A stretch of 64,000 nucleotides of DNA from Chryseobacterium pennae (GTDB taxonomy: Bacteria > Bacteroidota > Bacteroidia > Flavobacteriales > Weeksellaceae), in NCBI RefSeq assembly GCF_003385515.1, contig NZ_QNVT01000004.1, forward strand, positions 124,001-188,000, given 5' to 3'. The position numbers were made by a program, and so were the translations under genes. How positions within the stretch are numbered: the first letter of the stretch is position 1; each line of letters begins with the position of its first letter. Under the pieces are notes generated by a model. The model did not search any database. It had not been told where the DNA came from and saw only the letters and a program-made list of their open reading frames with translations. Below, piece by piece: positions 42,792-52,210 of the stretch.

Positions 42792-43172
42792 CTATTTCTG
42801 CATATTTTTCGCTTCAATGCTTAATGTAGCATGAGGAACGGCTAAAAGTCTTTCCTTAGGAATAAGCTTCCCTGTTACTCTACAAACACCGTAAGTCTTG
42901 TTTTCGATTCTGATTAAAGCATTCTTAAGATCACGGACGAATTTTTCCTGTCTTCCTGCAAGAATAGAGTTCTGCTCTTTGCTCAAAGTCTCTGCACCTT
43001 CCTCAAATGCTTTAAAGGTAGGTGAAGTATCATCAGTTCCATTATTCTGGTCATTGATGAAACTTTCTCTGATAAGCTGAAGATCTTTCTCCGCCTTTTC
43101 TATTTTTTCTTTTATGATCGCTCTAAATTCCTGTAAATCAGCATCGCTGTATCTAACTCTTTCGTCTGACAT
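42792..43172 (-). CDS. DksA/TraR-family regulator with degenerate zinc finger
   Basis: A 126-residue protein that in the family binds the RNA polymerase secondary channel. A coiled coil occupies about 8-85 (LQEFRAIIKEKIEKAEKDLQLIRESF, ILAGRQEKFVRDLKNALIRIEN). The C-terminal domain is YGVCRVTGKLIPKERLLAVPHA, with only one of the four zinc Cys left; this is usual for Bacteroidetes members. The DxxDA tip motif of E. coli DksA is not obvious. Downstream of ileS on the same strand (57-base gap). Confidence 0.88.
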   Translation of the reverse strand: MSDERVRYSDADLQEFRAIIKEKIEKAEKDLQLIRESFINDQNNGTDDTSPTFKAFEEGAETLSKEQNSILAGRQEKFVRDLKNALIRIENKTYGVCRVTGKLIPKERLLAVPHATLSIEAKNMQK

Positions 43173-43229
43173 ATTCTTTCTCTTTTTAATAAAATTATGA
43201 AATGGAATTTGAAATACTATAACTACATG

Positions 43230-46200
43230 TTAATTTTTTTCGACATTTATCTTAAAATTAACTTCATCTATTTCGATTTCGTTAAAATTTGAAAGTGAAG
43301 ATACAATTTCTATTTTATTTGACAAGACCTCAGAAGAAATATATTCCTCATTTTTCTTAATATCTTCAAGGAATGGTGAGTTCTCTTCAATGGAGATATT
43401 AATTCTGTCTGTAAGTTCGAAATCTTTCTCTTTTCGCAGGTTTTGAATTCTGTTAATGAATTCTCTTGCAATACCTTCAGATTTTAATTCATCGGTTAAC
43501 GTCAAATCTAATGCCACAGTTGTTTTACCATCGGAAGTTACGGTCCATCCCGGGATATCTTTAGTAGAGATTTCCACGTCGTCAAGCGTGATCTCATAGC
43601 CCTGAACATCCAGTTTTCCTTCTTTTTCAAGAGCAGCAATCTGTTCTGTGGTAAGATTTGTAATCTCTGCACCTACTACCTTCATGTATTTTCCTAATTT
43701 AGGACCTAGCGCTTTGAAGTTTGGTTTTATTTGTTTTACAATTAAGTGAGAGGCTTCTTCAGCATTAATTAACTGTAATTCTTTCACGTTGACTTCCTGC
43801 TTGATAAGATCTGCAACAGCAAGAATCTGTTCTTCTGTTTTAGCATCCAATACAGGAACCAATACTTTTTGTAATGGCTGACGAACTTTCACGTTTTCTT
43901 TTTTTCTTAAAGAGAAAACCATACTCGTAATGTTCTGTGCCAGATGAGTTTTTTCAACCAGATCCTGATCGATTAAGCTTTCATCAGCAACCGGGAAATC
44001 TGTTAAGTGTACAGATTCACAGTTTTCTTTACCTGTTACTTTATTCAGATCCTGATATAGCTGGTCCATAAAGAACGGAGCAATAGGAGCAGATAATTTT
44101 GCTACTACTTCAAGACAAGTATACAAAGTCTGGTAGGCAGAGATCTTATCATCAGAATAATCTCCTTTCCAGAAACGTCTTCTGCACAATCTTACATACC
44201 AGTTGCTCAGGTTATCATTCACAAATGTACTGATCGCTCTTGCTACTCTTGTCGGTTCGTAATCTTCATAGAATGCTTTTACATCCTTGATTAATAAGTT
44301 CAGTTCAGAAAGAATCCATCTGTCGATTTCAGGACGGTTTTCAACTTCTTTTTCTGAATAATTGAATCCATCAACATTCGCATATAAAGAGAAGAATGAA
44401 TACGTATTGTAAAGGGTTCCGAAGAATTTTCTTCTTACCTCATCAATTCCTTCAATATCAAACTTCAGGTTTTCCCAAGGATTGGCATTGGAGATCATGT
44501 ACCAACGGGTAGCATCCGGTCCGTATACAGAAAGTGTTTCGAACGGATCTACAGCATTTCCTAAACGTTTTGACATCTTCTGTCCGTTTTTATCCAAAAC
44601 AAGACCGTTACTCATTACATTTTTATAAGCAACAGAGTCAAAAACAGCAGTTCCGATCGCATGAAGTGTATAGAACCATCCACGAGTCTGGTCAACACCT
44701 TCTGCGATGAAATCAGCAGGGAATGCTTTGTTACTGTCAATCATTTCCTTATTCTCAAAAGGATAATGTAATTGTGCATATGGCATAGAACCTGAATCGA
44801 ACCAAACGTCGATCAAATCACTTTCACGCTTCATTGCTTTTCCGGAATCAGAAACCAATACCACTTTGTCTACCACATTTTTATGAAGATCAACCAGTTC
44901 ATAGTTAGATTCAGACATATTTCCAATCACAAAATCTTTGAATGGATTTTCTGTCATCACTCCGGCAGCAATTGATTTTTCAATTTCATTGTAAAGCTCT
45001 TCTACAGAACCGATGATCTTTTCTTCTTTCGTATCCTCTGTTCTCCAGATTGGCAATGGGATGCCCCAGTATCTTGAGCGGGATAAGTTCCAGTCGTTTA
45101 CATTTTCCAACCAGTTGGCAAAACGTCCTTCTCCGGTAGCTTTAGGTTTCCAGTTGATTTCTTTGTTCAGATTAACCAATCTGTCTTTTACAGCAGTCAT
45201 CTTCACAAACCATGAATCCAACGGATAATATAATACCGGCTTGTCAGTTCTCCAGCAGTGTGGATAAGAGTGGACATATTTCTCTACTTTGAAGGCTTTG
45301 TTCTCTGTTTTCAACAAGATCGCAAGCTCTACATCCCAAGATTTCTCAGGCGCAGTTCCTTCATCATAATATTCGTTTTTAATATACTTTCCTGAGAATA
45401 CTTCCGGAACATTTTCTCCCTGGATGAATTTACCCTGTAAATCTACCAATGGAACAAGGTTATCATTGTCATCCTTTACCAACATCGGAGGGATCTCAGG
45501 TTGAGCCATTTTAGACACTCTCGCATCATCGGCACCAAAAGTAGGCGCTGTATGTACGATACCTGTACCATCCTCAGTGGTTACGAAATCACCTAAGATC
45601 ACTCTGAATGCATTTTCAGAATTATCGTTTGGCGTAAACCAAGGAACTAATTGCTCATATCTTGTATCAACAAGTTTTTCTCCAGTAAATTCTTTTAAAA
45701 TTCTGAATGGAATTACTTTGGTTTCCGGAGTATAGTTGGCAAAATCCTCATCTGTACCTTCAGCATATTTCTTACCGAATACTTTAGGTAAAAGAGCGCT
45801 GGATAATACAACGGTTACCGGTTCAAATGTATATTGGTTGAATGTTTTAACTACAATATATTCAATATCTCTACCTACTGTCAGTGCAGTGTTGGAAGGC
45901 AACGTCCAGGGAGTTGTCGTCCATGCAAGGATATGTACATCTCCATCAACATCATTGAACAAAGCAGATGAATCTTTTTTCACTTTAAACTGAGCTACAA
46001 CCGTAGTATCTGAAACATCACGATACGTTCCAGGCTGGTTCAACTCATGAGAAGAAAGTCCTGTTCCTGCTTTTGGAGAGTAAGGCTGGATCGTATATCC
46101 CTTATACAACAAGCTTTTGTCATATAATTGCTTCAACAACCACCAAACAGTTTCCATATATTTTGACTTGTACGTAATGTACGGATCATCAAGGTCTACC

Positions 46201-46625
46201 CAATATCCGATTTTCTCAGTAAGGTTATTCCATACATCAGTATAACGCATTACCGCTTCACGACAAGCTTTATTATAATCTTCAATAGAGATTTTTTTGC
46301 CAATATCTTCTTTTGTAATTCCTAATTCTTTTTCTACACCCAGCTCCACAGGAAGACCATGCGTATCCCAGCCTGCTTTACGGAAAACCTGTTTTCCATT
46401 TTGAGTCTGGTAACGGCAGAAAATATCCTTCAATGCTCTTGCCATTACGTGGTGAATTCCGGGCATACCGTTTGCTGAAGGTGGACCTTCATAAAAAACA
46501 AACTCAGGATTTCCCTGACGAATCTCAACACTCTTATTGAAAGTTTTATTTTGTTTCCAAAATTCCGCTACATTCTCTGCTACGTCAATAAGGTTGAGGT
46601 TTTTGTATTCTTTAAATTGGCTCAT
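43230..46625 (-). CDS. ileS: Isoleucyl-tRNA synthetase
   Basis: A 1131-residue class Ia synthetase. The HIGH-like motif is GIHHVMARAL (near 56-65) and KMSKS is QKMSKRLGN (near 683). The CP1 editing domain (about 200-410) includes the Thr-rich AWTTTPWTLPSN and GTGIVHTAPTFGADD motifs. A tRNA-binding C-terminal region follows (DRWILSELNLLIKDV to the end). The length and sequence resemble the eukaryote-like IleS2 type, which in other bacteria tolerates mupirocin; whether that is true here is not shown by sequence alone. It is first in a probable minus-strand transcript ending in sanA-like. Confidence 0.97.
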   Translation of the reverse strand: MSQFKEYKNLNLIDVAENVAEFWKQNKTFNKSVEIRQGNPEFVFYEGPPSANGMPGIHHVMARALKDIFCRYQTQNGKQVFRKAGWDTHGLPVELGVEKELGITKEDIGKKISIEDYNKACREAVMRYTDVWNNLTEKIGYWVDLDDPYITYKSKYMETVWWLLKQLYDKSLLYKGYTIQPYSPKAGTGLSSHELNQPGTYRDVSDTTVVAQFKVKKDSSALFNDVDGDVHILAWTTTPWTLPSNTALTVGRDIEYIVVKTFNQYTFEPVTVVLSSALLPKVFGKKYAEGTDEDFANYTPETKVIPFRILKEFTGEKLVDTRYEQLVPWFTPNDNSENAFRVILGDFVTTEDGTGIVHTAPTFGADDARVSKMAQPEIPPMLVKDDNDNLVPLVDLQGKFIQGENVPEVFSGKYIKNEYYDEGTAPEKSWDVELAILLKTENKAFKVEKYVHSYPHCWRTDKPVLYYPLDSWFVKMTAVKDRLVNLNKEINWKPKATGEGRFANWLENVNDWNLSRSRYWGIPLPIWRTEDTKEEKIIGSVEELYNEIEKSIAAGVMTENPFKDFVIGNMSESNYELVDLHKNVVDKVVLVSDSGKAMKRESDLIDVWFDSGSMPYAQLHYPFENKEMIDSNKAFPADFIAEGVDQTRGWFYTLHAIGTAVFDSVAYKNVMSNGLVLDKNGQKMSKRLGNAVDPFETLSVYGPDATRWYMISNANPWENLKFDIEGIDEVRRKFFGTLYNTYSFFSLYANVDGFNYSEKEVENRPEIDRWILSELNLLIKDVKAFYEDYEPTRVARAISTFVNDNLSNWYVRLCRRRFWKGDYSDDKISAYQTLYTCLEVVAKLSAPIAPFFMDQLYQDLNKVTGKENCESVHLTDFPVADESLIDQDLVEKTHLAQNITSMVFSLRKKENVKVRQPLQKVLVPVLDAKTEEQILAVADLIKQEVNVKELQLINAEEASHLIVKQIKPNFKALGPKLGKYMKVVGAEITNLTTEQIAALEKEGKLDVQGYEITLDDVEISTKDIPGWTVTSDGKTTVALDLTLTDELKSEGIAREFINRIQNLRKEKDFELTDRINISIEENSPFLEDIKKNEEYISSEVLSNKIEIVSSLSNFNEIEIDEVNFKINVEKN

Positions 46626-46838
46626 TGTAATATCTCAATATTCGTTGATTAATTAAGTCTGCAAATTTACTAAAATTTGTCGGTTTATAATATATGTTTT
46701 ATGTAGGTAATTTCTATTAAAAACTTCAATCTCAGAAATATAAATAGAGAAACAGCTAAAAAGGGAATAATGAACCTTAAATAAGCGAGTATTTTACCTA
46801 ATGTTATCTTCAACTTTGCTGAGTGTTTTCAATGAAAA

Positions 46839-46891
46839 ATTTAATAGAAGCGGGCTTTAGCCCGCTTTAAAAATGAAAAAACATTCCAATG
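46839..46891 (-). repeat. Dispersed palindromic repeat, family B copy 3
   Basis: Read on the minus strand it is CATTGGAATGTTTTTTC, the perfect hairpin AAGCGGGCtaaaGCCCGCTT, then CTATTAAAT, matching the plus-strand copies at 4241-4293 and 10561-10614. Confidence 0.65.
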
Positions 46892-46923
46892 GTTTTAGTC
46901 AAAACTTAATATAACCTCTCGAA

Positions 46924-46985
46924 GATCAGACAGATTTAACAGATGTTAGAGCAATCATCTGTGAAAATCCGTGCCATTTGTGGTT
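46924..46985. repeat. Family A-type repeat
   Basis: CAGACAGATTTAACAGATG..CATCTGTGAAAATCCGTG followed by CCATTTGTGGTTAA. Shares the ACAGATTT / ATCTGTG words of the element at 25853-25925. Confidence 0.5.
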
Positions 46986-47077
46986 AAACAAAAAGATCTT
47001 TCAACTGGGAGAAGCAAAATAGCACGATCATTGCTTGAAATCCCGTATATTTAAGTAGAACTAAACCCAAATGCTGT

Positions 47078-48766
47078 ATGAAAATCTTCTCCAAACTGAT
47101 GGTTGTTATTTGTTTTATCAATATCATCATCACACAGGCTCAAAATAACTATCCTCAAAACTATTTCCGTAACCCACTGAATATTCCCATGCAGTTGGCC
47201 GCTAATTTTGGGGCAGTAAGAACCAATCATTTTCACATGGGACTTGATCTGAGGACAAACAGTCAGGAGAATTTATCTGTATTGGCTGCTGCAGATGGCT
47301 ATGTAAGCAGAATAAAAGTGGAGCGTTATGGTTTCGGAAATGCTGTATACATCACCCATCCGAATGGCTTTACAACAGTGTATGCCCATTTGAATAAGTA
47401 TTTTGATAAACTTGAAGAATATGTAAAGCAGCAGCAGTACAAAGACGAAAAATGGGAACAGGATATTACTTTCCAGCCGGGACAATTTCCGGTTACAAAG
47501 GGGCAGCTCATTGCTTTGAGCGGTAATACCGGAGGATCAGCTGGGCCACACCTCCATTTTGAGATAAGAGATACCAAAACAGAAGAATGTCTTAATCCCT
47601 TATTGTTTGGTTTTAATATTCCAGATTCTGTGTCACCTATCATCAGTGGATTGTATTGGTATGACCGTAGGTTCAGTACCTATGAGCCCGGGGCCAATGG
47701 GATTGCTGTCAGAAAAGTAGGGAATACCTATACCACAGATGTTGTAAGAGTCAATTCTCCAATGATAAGCTTTGGAATTAAAGCAGTAGATAAAGCCAAC
47801 CAGGGATTTAATCTTGGAATTTATAAAGCAGAATTACTGATGGATGGAAAACTGATCTATGGTTTTAGCATTGACAAAGTGAGCTATGATGATACCCGCT
47901 ATCTGAATGGTTGTATAGATTACACCAAATTCATCAGAGATAAAGTAGGAATTCAACATCTGTCTGTATTGCCGGGAATGAAGTTGGCGAATTACAGTAC
48001 TCCCAATCTTTCCGGAATGATCAATCTTCAGGATGAAGGTGTTCACAATATTGAAATTGTTTTAAAAGATGTAAAAGGAAATACCAGCAGGTTAACCACA
48101 AGAGTTCAGTTAGCTAGTACAGGTAATGGAATTTCTCCTTCTGGAAAAGTGATTTTGCCTAGTGAAGGGAAAACGTTAACCACTGAAAGTGCAGAGATCA
48201 ACTTCAGTAAAAATGCTGTATATGATGCAGTGAACTTTAGTCTGTACGAAAAAAACAACAGTGATGGAAATGCCGTTTCCAATACCATTGTTTTACAGAA
48301 TCCATACCTTCCGGTTCAAGATAGTTATACTTTGAAAGTAAAACCCAACAGAAAACTTAGCAAAGACGAGAAAGATAAAGTAGTGGTTTCGTTTAATTAT
48401 GGAAGTGATAAGGATGCTGTAAAAGCAAAATGGAACGGCGATCAGGCAGAAGCACAGTTTAATAGACTGGGGACTGCAGAACTTATACTGGATAACAGTT
48501 TACCATCAGTTTCTTCAGGTTGGAAAGAAGGAGCGGTTGTAAACAGTAGTGCTTTACGCTTAAAAGGCAGTACAAAAGTTGGCGATATTGTTTCTTTCCG
48601 CGCAGAACTGGATGGAAAATGGCTGCGATTTGCTCGTGTGAAAAATGATTTTGTATATATTTTTGATGAAAAGTGTCCAAAAGGTTCAGGTTCGCATACT
48701 TTAAAAGTGACTACGATTAATAGTGCGGGAAATACCAATGTACAGACCTTTACATTTCAAAGATAA
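47078..48766 (+). CDS. Exported M23-family metallopeptidase
   Basis: A 562-residue protein with a signal peptide (MVVICFINIIITQAQ). The M23 (LytM) domain is at about 35-185: zinc ligands His53 and Asp57 in HFHMGLD, and His158/His160 in GPHLHFEIRD. The remaining 370 residues are strand-rich (ISGLYWYDRRF, LMDGKLIYGF, DYTKFIRDK) and of unknown function. It is expected to cut peptidoglycan cross-links in the periplasm. A bacteroidetal family; not part of the pigment group by function, although adjacent. Confidence 0.9.
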   Translation: MKIFSKLMVVICFINIIITQAQNNYPQNYFRNPLNIPMQLAANFGAVRTNHFHMGLDLRTNSQENLSVLAAADGYVSRIKVERYGFGNAVYITHPNGFTTVYAHLNKYFDKLEEYVKQQQYKDEKWEQDITFQPGQFPVTKGQLIALSGNTGGSAGPHLHFEIRDTKTEECLNPLLFGFNIPDSVSPIISGLYWYDRRFSTYEPGANGIAVRKVGNTYTTDVVRVNSPMISFGIKAVDKANQGFNLGIYKAELLMDGKLIYGFSIDKVSYDDTRYLNGCIDYTKFIRDKVGIQHLSVLPGMKLANYSTPNLSGMINLQDEGVHNIEIVLKDVKGNTSRLTTRVQLASTGNGISPSGKVILPSEGKTLTTESAEINFSKNAVYDAVNFSLYEKNNSDGNAVSNTIVLQNPYLPVQDSYTLKVKPNRKLSKDEKDKVVVSFNYGSDKDAVKAKWNGDQAEAQFNRLGTAELILDNSLPSVSSGWKEGAVVNSSALRLKGSTKVGDIVSFRAELDGKWLRFARVKNDFVYIFDEKCPKGSGSHTLKVTTINSAGNTNVQTFTFQR

Positions 48767-48823
48767 ATGATTGGGAAGGTATAATCTTTTGGGCTTTTAC
48801 TGTTTCAATCCTTTAATTTTAAA

Positions 48824-48831
48824 TAAATTTG
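48824..48831 (+). promoter_or_regulatory. TAAATTTG -7 element of the ligase gene
   Basis: A perfect TAnnTTTG match 20 bases before the TTG start at 48852; expected transcription start about 48838. The -33 region is weak. Confidence 0.4.
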
Positions 48832-48851
48832 TCCTTTAAAAATTAAAATCA

Positions 48852-50144
48852 TTGGAATTTCACCCGTTCATCGAAAAATCGAGCACACAGGAAATAAAGG
48901 CATTTCAGGAAGAAAAACTTCAACAGCTTCTGGCTTATCTTGAAGGAAATTCACCTTTTTATCAGAGGATGTTTAAGGAAAAAAAGATTAATGTTGGAGA
49001 GCTCCGTACATTGGAAGATCTGCAAAAAATTCCTGTCACAACCAAGAATGATCTGCAGCAGCATAATCATGATTTTTTCTGTATTCCACCCGATAAGATT
49101 GTAGACTACAGCACAACTTCCGGAACATTGGGAGATCCAGTAACCTTTGGCTTGTCTGATGGAGATCTTGAAAGACTTGCCTATAATGAAGCGATATCTT
49201 TTGCCTGTGCCGGAATTCAGAAAGGAGATGTAGTGCAGATGATTACTACCATTGATAAACGCTTCATGGCAGGGCTTGCTTATTTTTTAGGATTAAGAAA
49301 AATGGGTGCAAGTGTTGTCAGAATGGGTCCTGGAATTCCTGAATTGCAGTGGGATTCCATTTTCAGATACAAACCCAAATACCTCATTACAGTTCCGTCA
49401 TTTTTACTGAAGATGATTGATTATGCTGAAAAACATGGCCTGGATTATAAAAATTCAAGTGTTTATGGAGCGGTATGTATCGGGGAGAGTATCAAAAATC
49501 AGGATTTTACAGATAATATTCTTTCCCAGAAGATCAAAGAGAAATGGGATATCAAACTTTTTTCTACTTATGCCTCTACAGAAATGAGCACCGCTTTTAC
49601 AGAATGCGAGTTCCAGATCGGAGGGCATCATCACCCTGAGCTGATCATTACCGAAATTCTGGATGATGAAGGAAATATAGTAAAAGAAGGTGAAAGTGGA
49701 GAACTTACCATTACTACGTTAGGAGTAGAAGCCATTCCTTTGCTGAGGTTTAAAACCGGAGATATTGTAAAAGCACATTACGAGGCTTGTCAATGTGGAA
49801 GAAATACGATGCGGCTTGGACCGGTGATCGGAAGAAAGCAGCAGATGATCAAATATAAAGGGACAACATTGTATCCGCCAGCAATGAATGATATTCTGAA
49901 CGATTTTAATAATATCCTCTGTTATCAGATCGTGATTCAGGCCAACGAAATCGGACTGGATGAGATCATCATCAAATTAAGTACAGATCAGGAACATGAA
50001 AGCTTCGTGAATGAAGTAAGAGACCATTTCCGTGCAAAACTAAGAGTAAGTCCGAAAATTGAAATCATCGATTTTGACATCTTGTCTAAAACTGTTTTTA
50101 ATCCAAACAGCAGAAAGCCAATTACCTTTATCGATTTAAGATAA
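48852..50144 (+). CDS. PaaK-like AMP-binding ligase of the pigment cluster
   Basis: A 430-residue adenylate-forming enzyme of the phenylacetate-CoA ligase type. Seen: N-terminal QEEKLQQLLAYLEGNSPFYQR, the phosphate-binding loop DYSTTSGTLGDPVTFGLS, STYASTEMSTAFTECE near 235, RFKTGDIVKAHYEACQCGRNTMRLGPVIGRKQQM (including the Asp and Arg of the adenylation site) and a C-terminal domain. In flexirubin/aryl-polyene clusters such ligases activate the aromatic starter acid. The start is taken as TTG, since the next Met is at residue 40, inside the conserved core. Confidence 0.85.
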   Translation: MEFHPFIEKSSTQEIKAFQEEKLQQLLAYLEGNSPFYQRMFKEKKINVGELRTLEDLQKIPVTTKNDLQQHNHDFFCIPPDKIVDYSTTSGTLGDPVTFGLSDGDLERLAYNEAISFACAGIQKGDVVQMITTIDKRFMAGLAYFLGLRKMGASVVRMGPGIPELQWDSIFRYKPKYLITVPSFLLKMIDYAEKHGLDYKNSSVYGAVCIGESIKNQDFTDNILSQKIKEKWDIKLFSTYASTEMSTAFTECEFQIGGHHHPELIITEILDDEGNIVKEGESGELTITTLGVEAIPLLRFKTGDIVKAHYEACQCGRNTMRLGPVIGRKQQMIKYKGTTLYPPAMNDILNDFNNILCYQIVIQANEIGLDEIIIKLSTDQEHESFVNEVRDHFRAKLRVSPKIEIIDFDILSKTVFNPNSRKPITFIDLR

Positions 50145-50182
50145 AGTTATAAGCAAAAATGAATAAAAATCCCTTTTTATAA

Positions 50183-50190
50183 TATCTTTG
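50183..50190 (+). promoter_or_regulatory. TATCTTTG -7 element
   Basis: A perfect TAnnTTTG match 26 bases before the ATG at 50216. No TTG at the expected -33 distance. Confidence 0.35.
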
Positions 50191-50215
50191 TGCACCTAAA
50201 AAAAACTAATAAATT

Positions 50216-50824
50216 ATGAGAAAATTATTATTGTTGGTCTTCATGGTGATGATGACAACAGTTTTCGGACAGGAAAAGATGAAACTTGTTTCGGGAGATT
50301 TCGAAGTATTGAGGGAGCAGGCGGATGTGAATGTGGAGGTCAAGTTTGAGGATGTGTTATTCATGAAGGAAAATATTACGGAAGCTCAATATCTTGAAAA
50401 CAGAAAGAAGCAGGTAATGGATAATCCTAAAAGGGGAGAATCTGCCTGGAATGAGTGGATTGGAGAATGGGAAAAGTATAAAAAAGAAAATTATGTAGAG
50501 CGTCTTCTGAAAGGGCTGAATGCATCCGGTAAAAAGGAAATATTCAAAAAAGATAGCTCCGCAAAGTATACATTAATCCTGAATACGAAATGGGTATTCC
50601 CGGGTTGGCATGCCGGATTGATTGCAATGCCTACGGAAATGAGCGGAAATATACAATTGGTAGAAACAAACAATCCTTCAGTGGTTTTGGCTACAGTGGA
50701 ACTTAACAAATACGACAGGTTTTCCGGTATGGATGTAACTGTCATGGAATATGGAAGGCTTGCTGCAGCATATGAATCTATAGGGAAGGTTTTATCAAGA
50801 CAAATCAAAAGAAATTTAAAATAA
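50216..50824 (+). CDS. Exported protein of unknown function in the pigment region
   Basis: A 202-residue protein with a signal peptide (MRKLLLLVFMVMMTTVFGQ). The mature part starts KLVSGDFEVLREQADVNVEVKF, has a Lys/Glu/Trp-rich helical segment (SAWNEWIGEWEKYKKENYVERLLKGL) and ends in strands (KYTLILNTKWVFPGWHAGLI, GNIQLVETNNPSVVLATVELNKYDR). It is not recognised. It follows the ligase gene on the same strand with a 71-base gap and its own -7 element, and ends at a strong terminator. Confidence 0.7.
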   Translation: MRKLLLLVFMVMMTTVFGQEKMKLVSGDFEVLREQADVNVEVKFEDVLFMKENITEAQYLENRKKQVMDNPKRGESAWNEWIGEWEKYKKENYVERLLKGLNASGKKEIFKKDSSAKYTLILNTKWVFPGWHAGLIAMPTEMSGNIQLVETNNPSVVLATVELNKYDRFSGMDVTVMEYGRLAAAYESIGKVLSRQIKRNLK

Positions 50825-50830
50825 AATAAC

Positions 50831-50864
50831 AAAAAACGGTCTGAATTTTCAGACCGTTTTTTTA
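50831..50864. terminator. Bidirectional intrinsic terminator
   Basis: AAAAACGGTCTGAA pairs with TTCAGACCGTTTTT around a TT loop, between converging genes ending at 50824 and 50862. Confidence 0.85.
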
Positions 50865-52112
50865 TTCTTGAGTTTGTTCTTTTTCCAGCTTGATGAGGTT
50901 GGCCAGATTCTTAATTACAGTATCATGCTTTCTCACAAAAGGATTGTCTTTATTCCAGACATATCCAGCCAATACAGCACATATCTTTTTCTTTACATCC
51001 GGGTTTTCCGGTTGGTGGAAGAATAATTCCTGAAGGTTTCCGGTGTACCATTCCTTTACATAAGTGGTGAAAACGTCTACACCATATAAGATATAATCTG
51101 TGTATTCTGTTTGCCAGTCAATTTTTTCGCCATTCAGCTGTCTTAATGCCAGTTTGGCAGCAAGCATTCCTGATTCTGTAGCGAAAGCCATTCCTGATGA
51201 AAATACAGGGTCCAGGAATTCAGAAGCATTACCGGTTAAGGCAAATCCGTCCCCGAATAGTTTCTTTACAGAACATGAATAGTCTTTCAGATGTCTTGGC
51301 TCGAAAAGAAACTCCACATCACCAAAACGTTTTACGTAATAATCAGAAAGGGAAATTGCTTTTCTTAGAGCTTCAGCAGTATCTCCGTTTTCAGATAGTT
51401 TTTCAATATATTCAGTAGGGCCTACAATTCCTAAGCTTGTATTTCCGTTGGAAAAAGGAATTACCCAAAGCCATACTTCAGTTTCAATAATGTCAAAAGA
51501 AATCAAAGTTCCTTCTTCTCCGGGCTCTCTGTTAATATCATTTACATGAGAAAAAATGGCAGAGTGCGGAGCTAATTTTGAAGGTTTTTCAAGATCTAAA
51601 AGACGAGGTAATACTCTTCCATAGCCACTTGAATCAATTACGAACTTTGCATGGATTTCTTTAGTTTCTCCATCTTTCGTTTTTACTGTTGTGATAGAGT
51701 CTGTTCCGTCGAATTTAATATCAATTACTTCCGTTTCAAATTCAAGATCTACTCCTTTGTTAATCACTTCCTGAGCCAAGGTATTATCAAAATCAGCTCT
51801 CGGAACCTGCCAGGTCCAGTTCCAGCCTTCTCCGAATTTGTTGCTGAAATCAAAGATGCAGACTTCGTCACCACGAAGGAAACGGGCACCCAGTTTTTTT
51901 TCAAAGCCCATTTTATCCAGTGCAGGGAAAAGTCCGGCTTCATCAAAGTGGTCCATTACCCTTGGGATTAAGCTTTCACCGACTACCAGTCTTGGGAATT
52001 TTGTCTTTTCGACAACTTTTACGCTGACATTATTCTTCTTTAAGTAGGAAGAAGACACGCATCCGGAAGGCCCGGCTCCGATTACAAGAACGTCAACAAA
52101 TTCTTTGCTCAT
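50862..52112 (-). CDS. FAD-dependent oxidoreductase, tryptophan-halogenase-like
   Basis: A 416-residue flavoprotein. FAD-binding GAGPSGCVSSSYLKKNN at 13-29; VVGESLIPRVMDHFDEAG matches the VGE(S/A)xxP motif of flavin-dependent halogenases and their monooxygenase relatives; LGARFLRGDE follows; and WLWVIPFSNG resembles the halogenase WxWxIP motif. The C-terminal segment GDGFALTGNASEFLDPVFSSG is the second FAD motif. Flexirubins can be chlorinated, so halogenation of the pigment is an attractive role, but hydroxylation is equally open. It is divergent from TAL, and its promoter region is shared with it. Confidence 0.85.
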   Translation of the reverse strand: MSKEFVDVLVIGAGPSGCVSSSYLKKNNVSVKVVEKTKFPRLVVGESLIPRVMDHFDEAGLFPALDKMGFEKKLGARFLRGDEVCIFDFSNKFGEGWNWTWQVPRADFDNTLAQEVINKGVDLEFETEVIDIKFDGTDSITTVKTKDGETKEIHAKFVIDSSGYGRVLPRLLDLEKPSKLAPHSAIFSHVNDINREPGEEGTLISFDIIETEVWLWVIPFSNGNTSLGIVGPTEYIEKLSENGDTAEALRKAISLSDYYVKRFGDVEFLFEPRHLKDYSCSVKKLFGDGFALTGNASEFLDPVFSSGMAFATESGMLAAKLALRQLNGEKIDWQTEYTDYILYGVDVFTTYVKEWYTGNLQELFFHQPENPDVKKKICAVLAGYVWNKDNPFVRKHDTVIKNLANLIKLEKEQTQE

Positions 52113-52141
52113 CTTTGATTTTTTATTTTAATAATAACTTT

Positions 52142-52149
52142 TATCTTTG
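52142..52149 (+). promoter_or_regulatory. TATCTTTG -7 element of TAL
   Basis: A perfect TAnnTTTG match; a TTG at 52115-52117 is 24 bases upstream, slightly far. Expected transcription start about 52156, giving a leader of about 55 bases. Confidence 0.45.
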
Positions 52150-52210
52150 CCGCAAAATTAGTGACAAATAATTAATATTTTACAAAATTATCAACTATTA
52201 CTTTTAATTG

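Larger units (their letters stand above)
46626..47077. other. Intergenic region with repeats between divergent genes
   Basis: 452 bases. Next to ileS is a TAAATTTG on the minus strand (plus 46662-46669), a plausible ileS promoter element. Then come a family B copy (46839-46891, minus orientation) and a family A copy (46924-46985). No gene was recognised. Confidence 0.55.
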
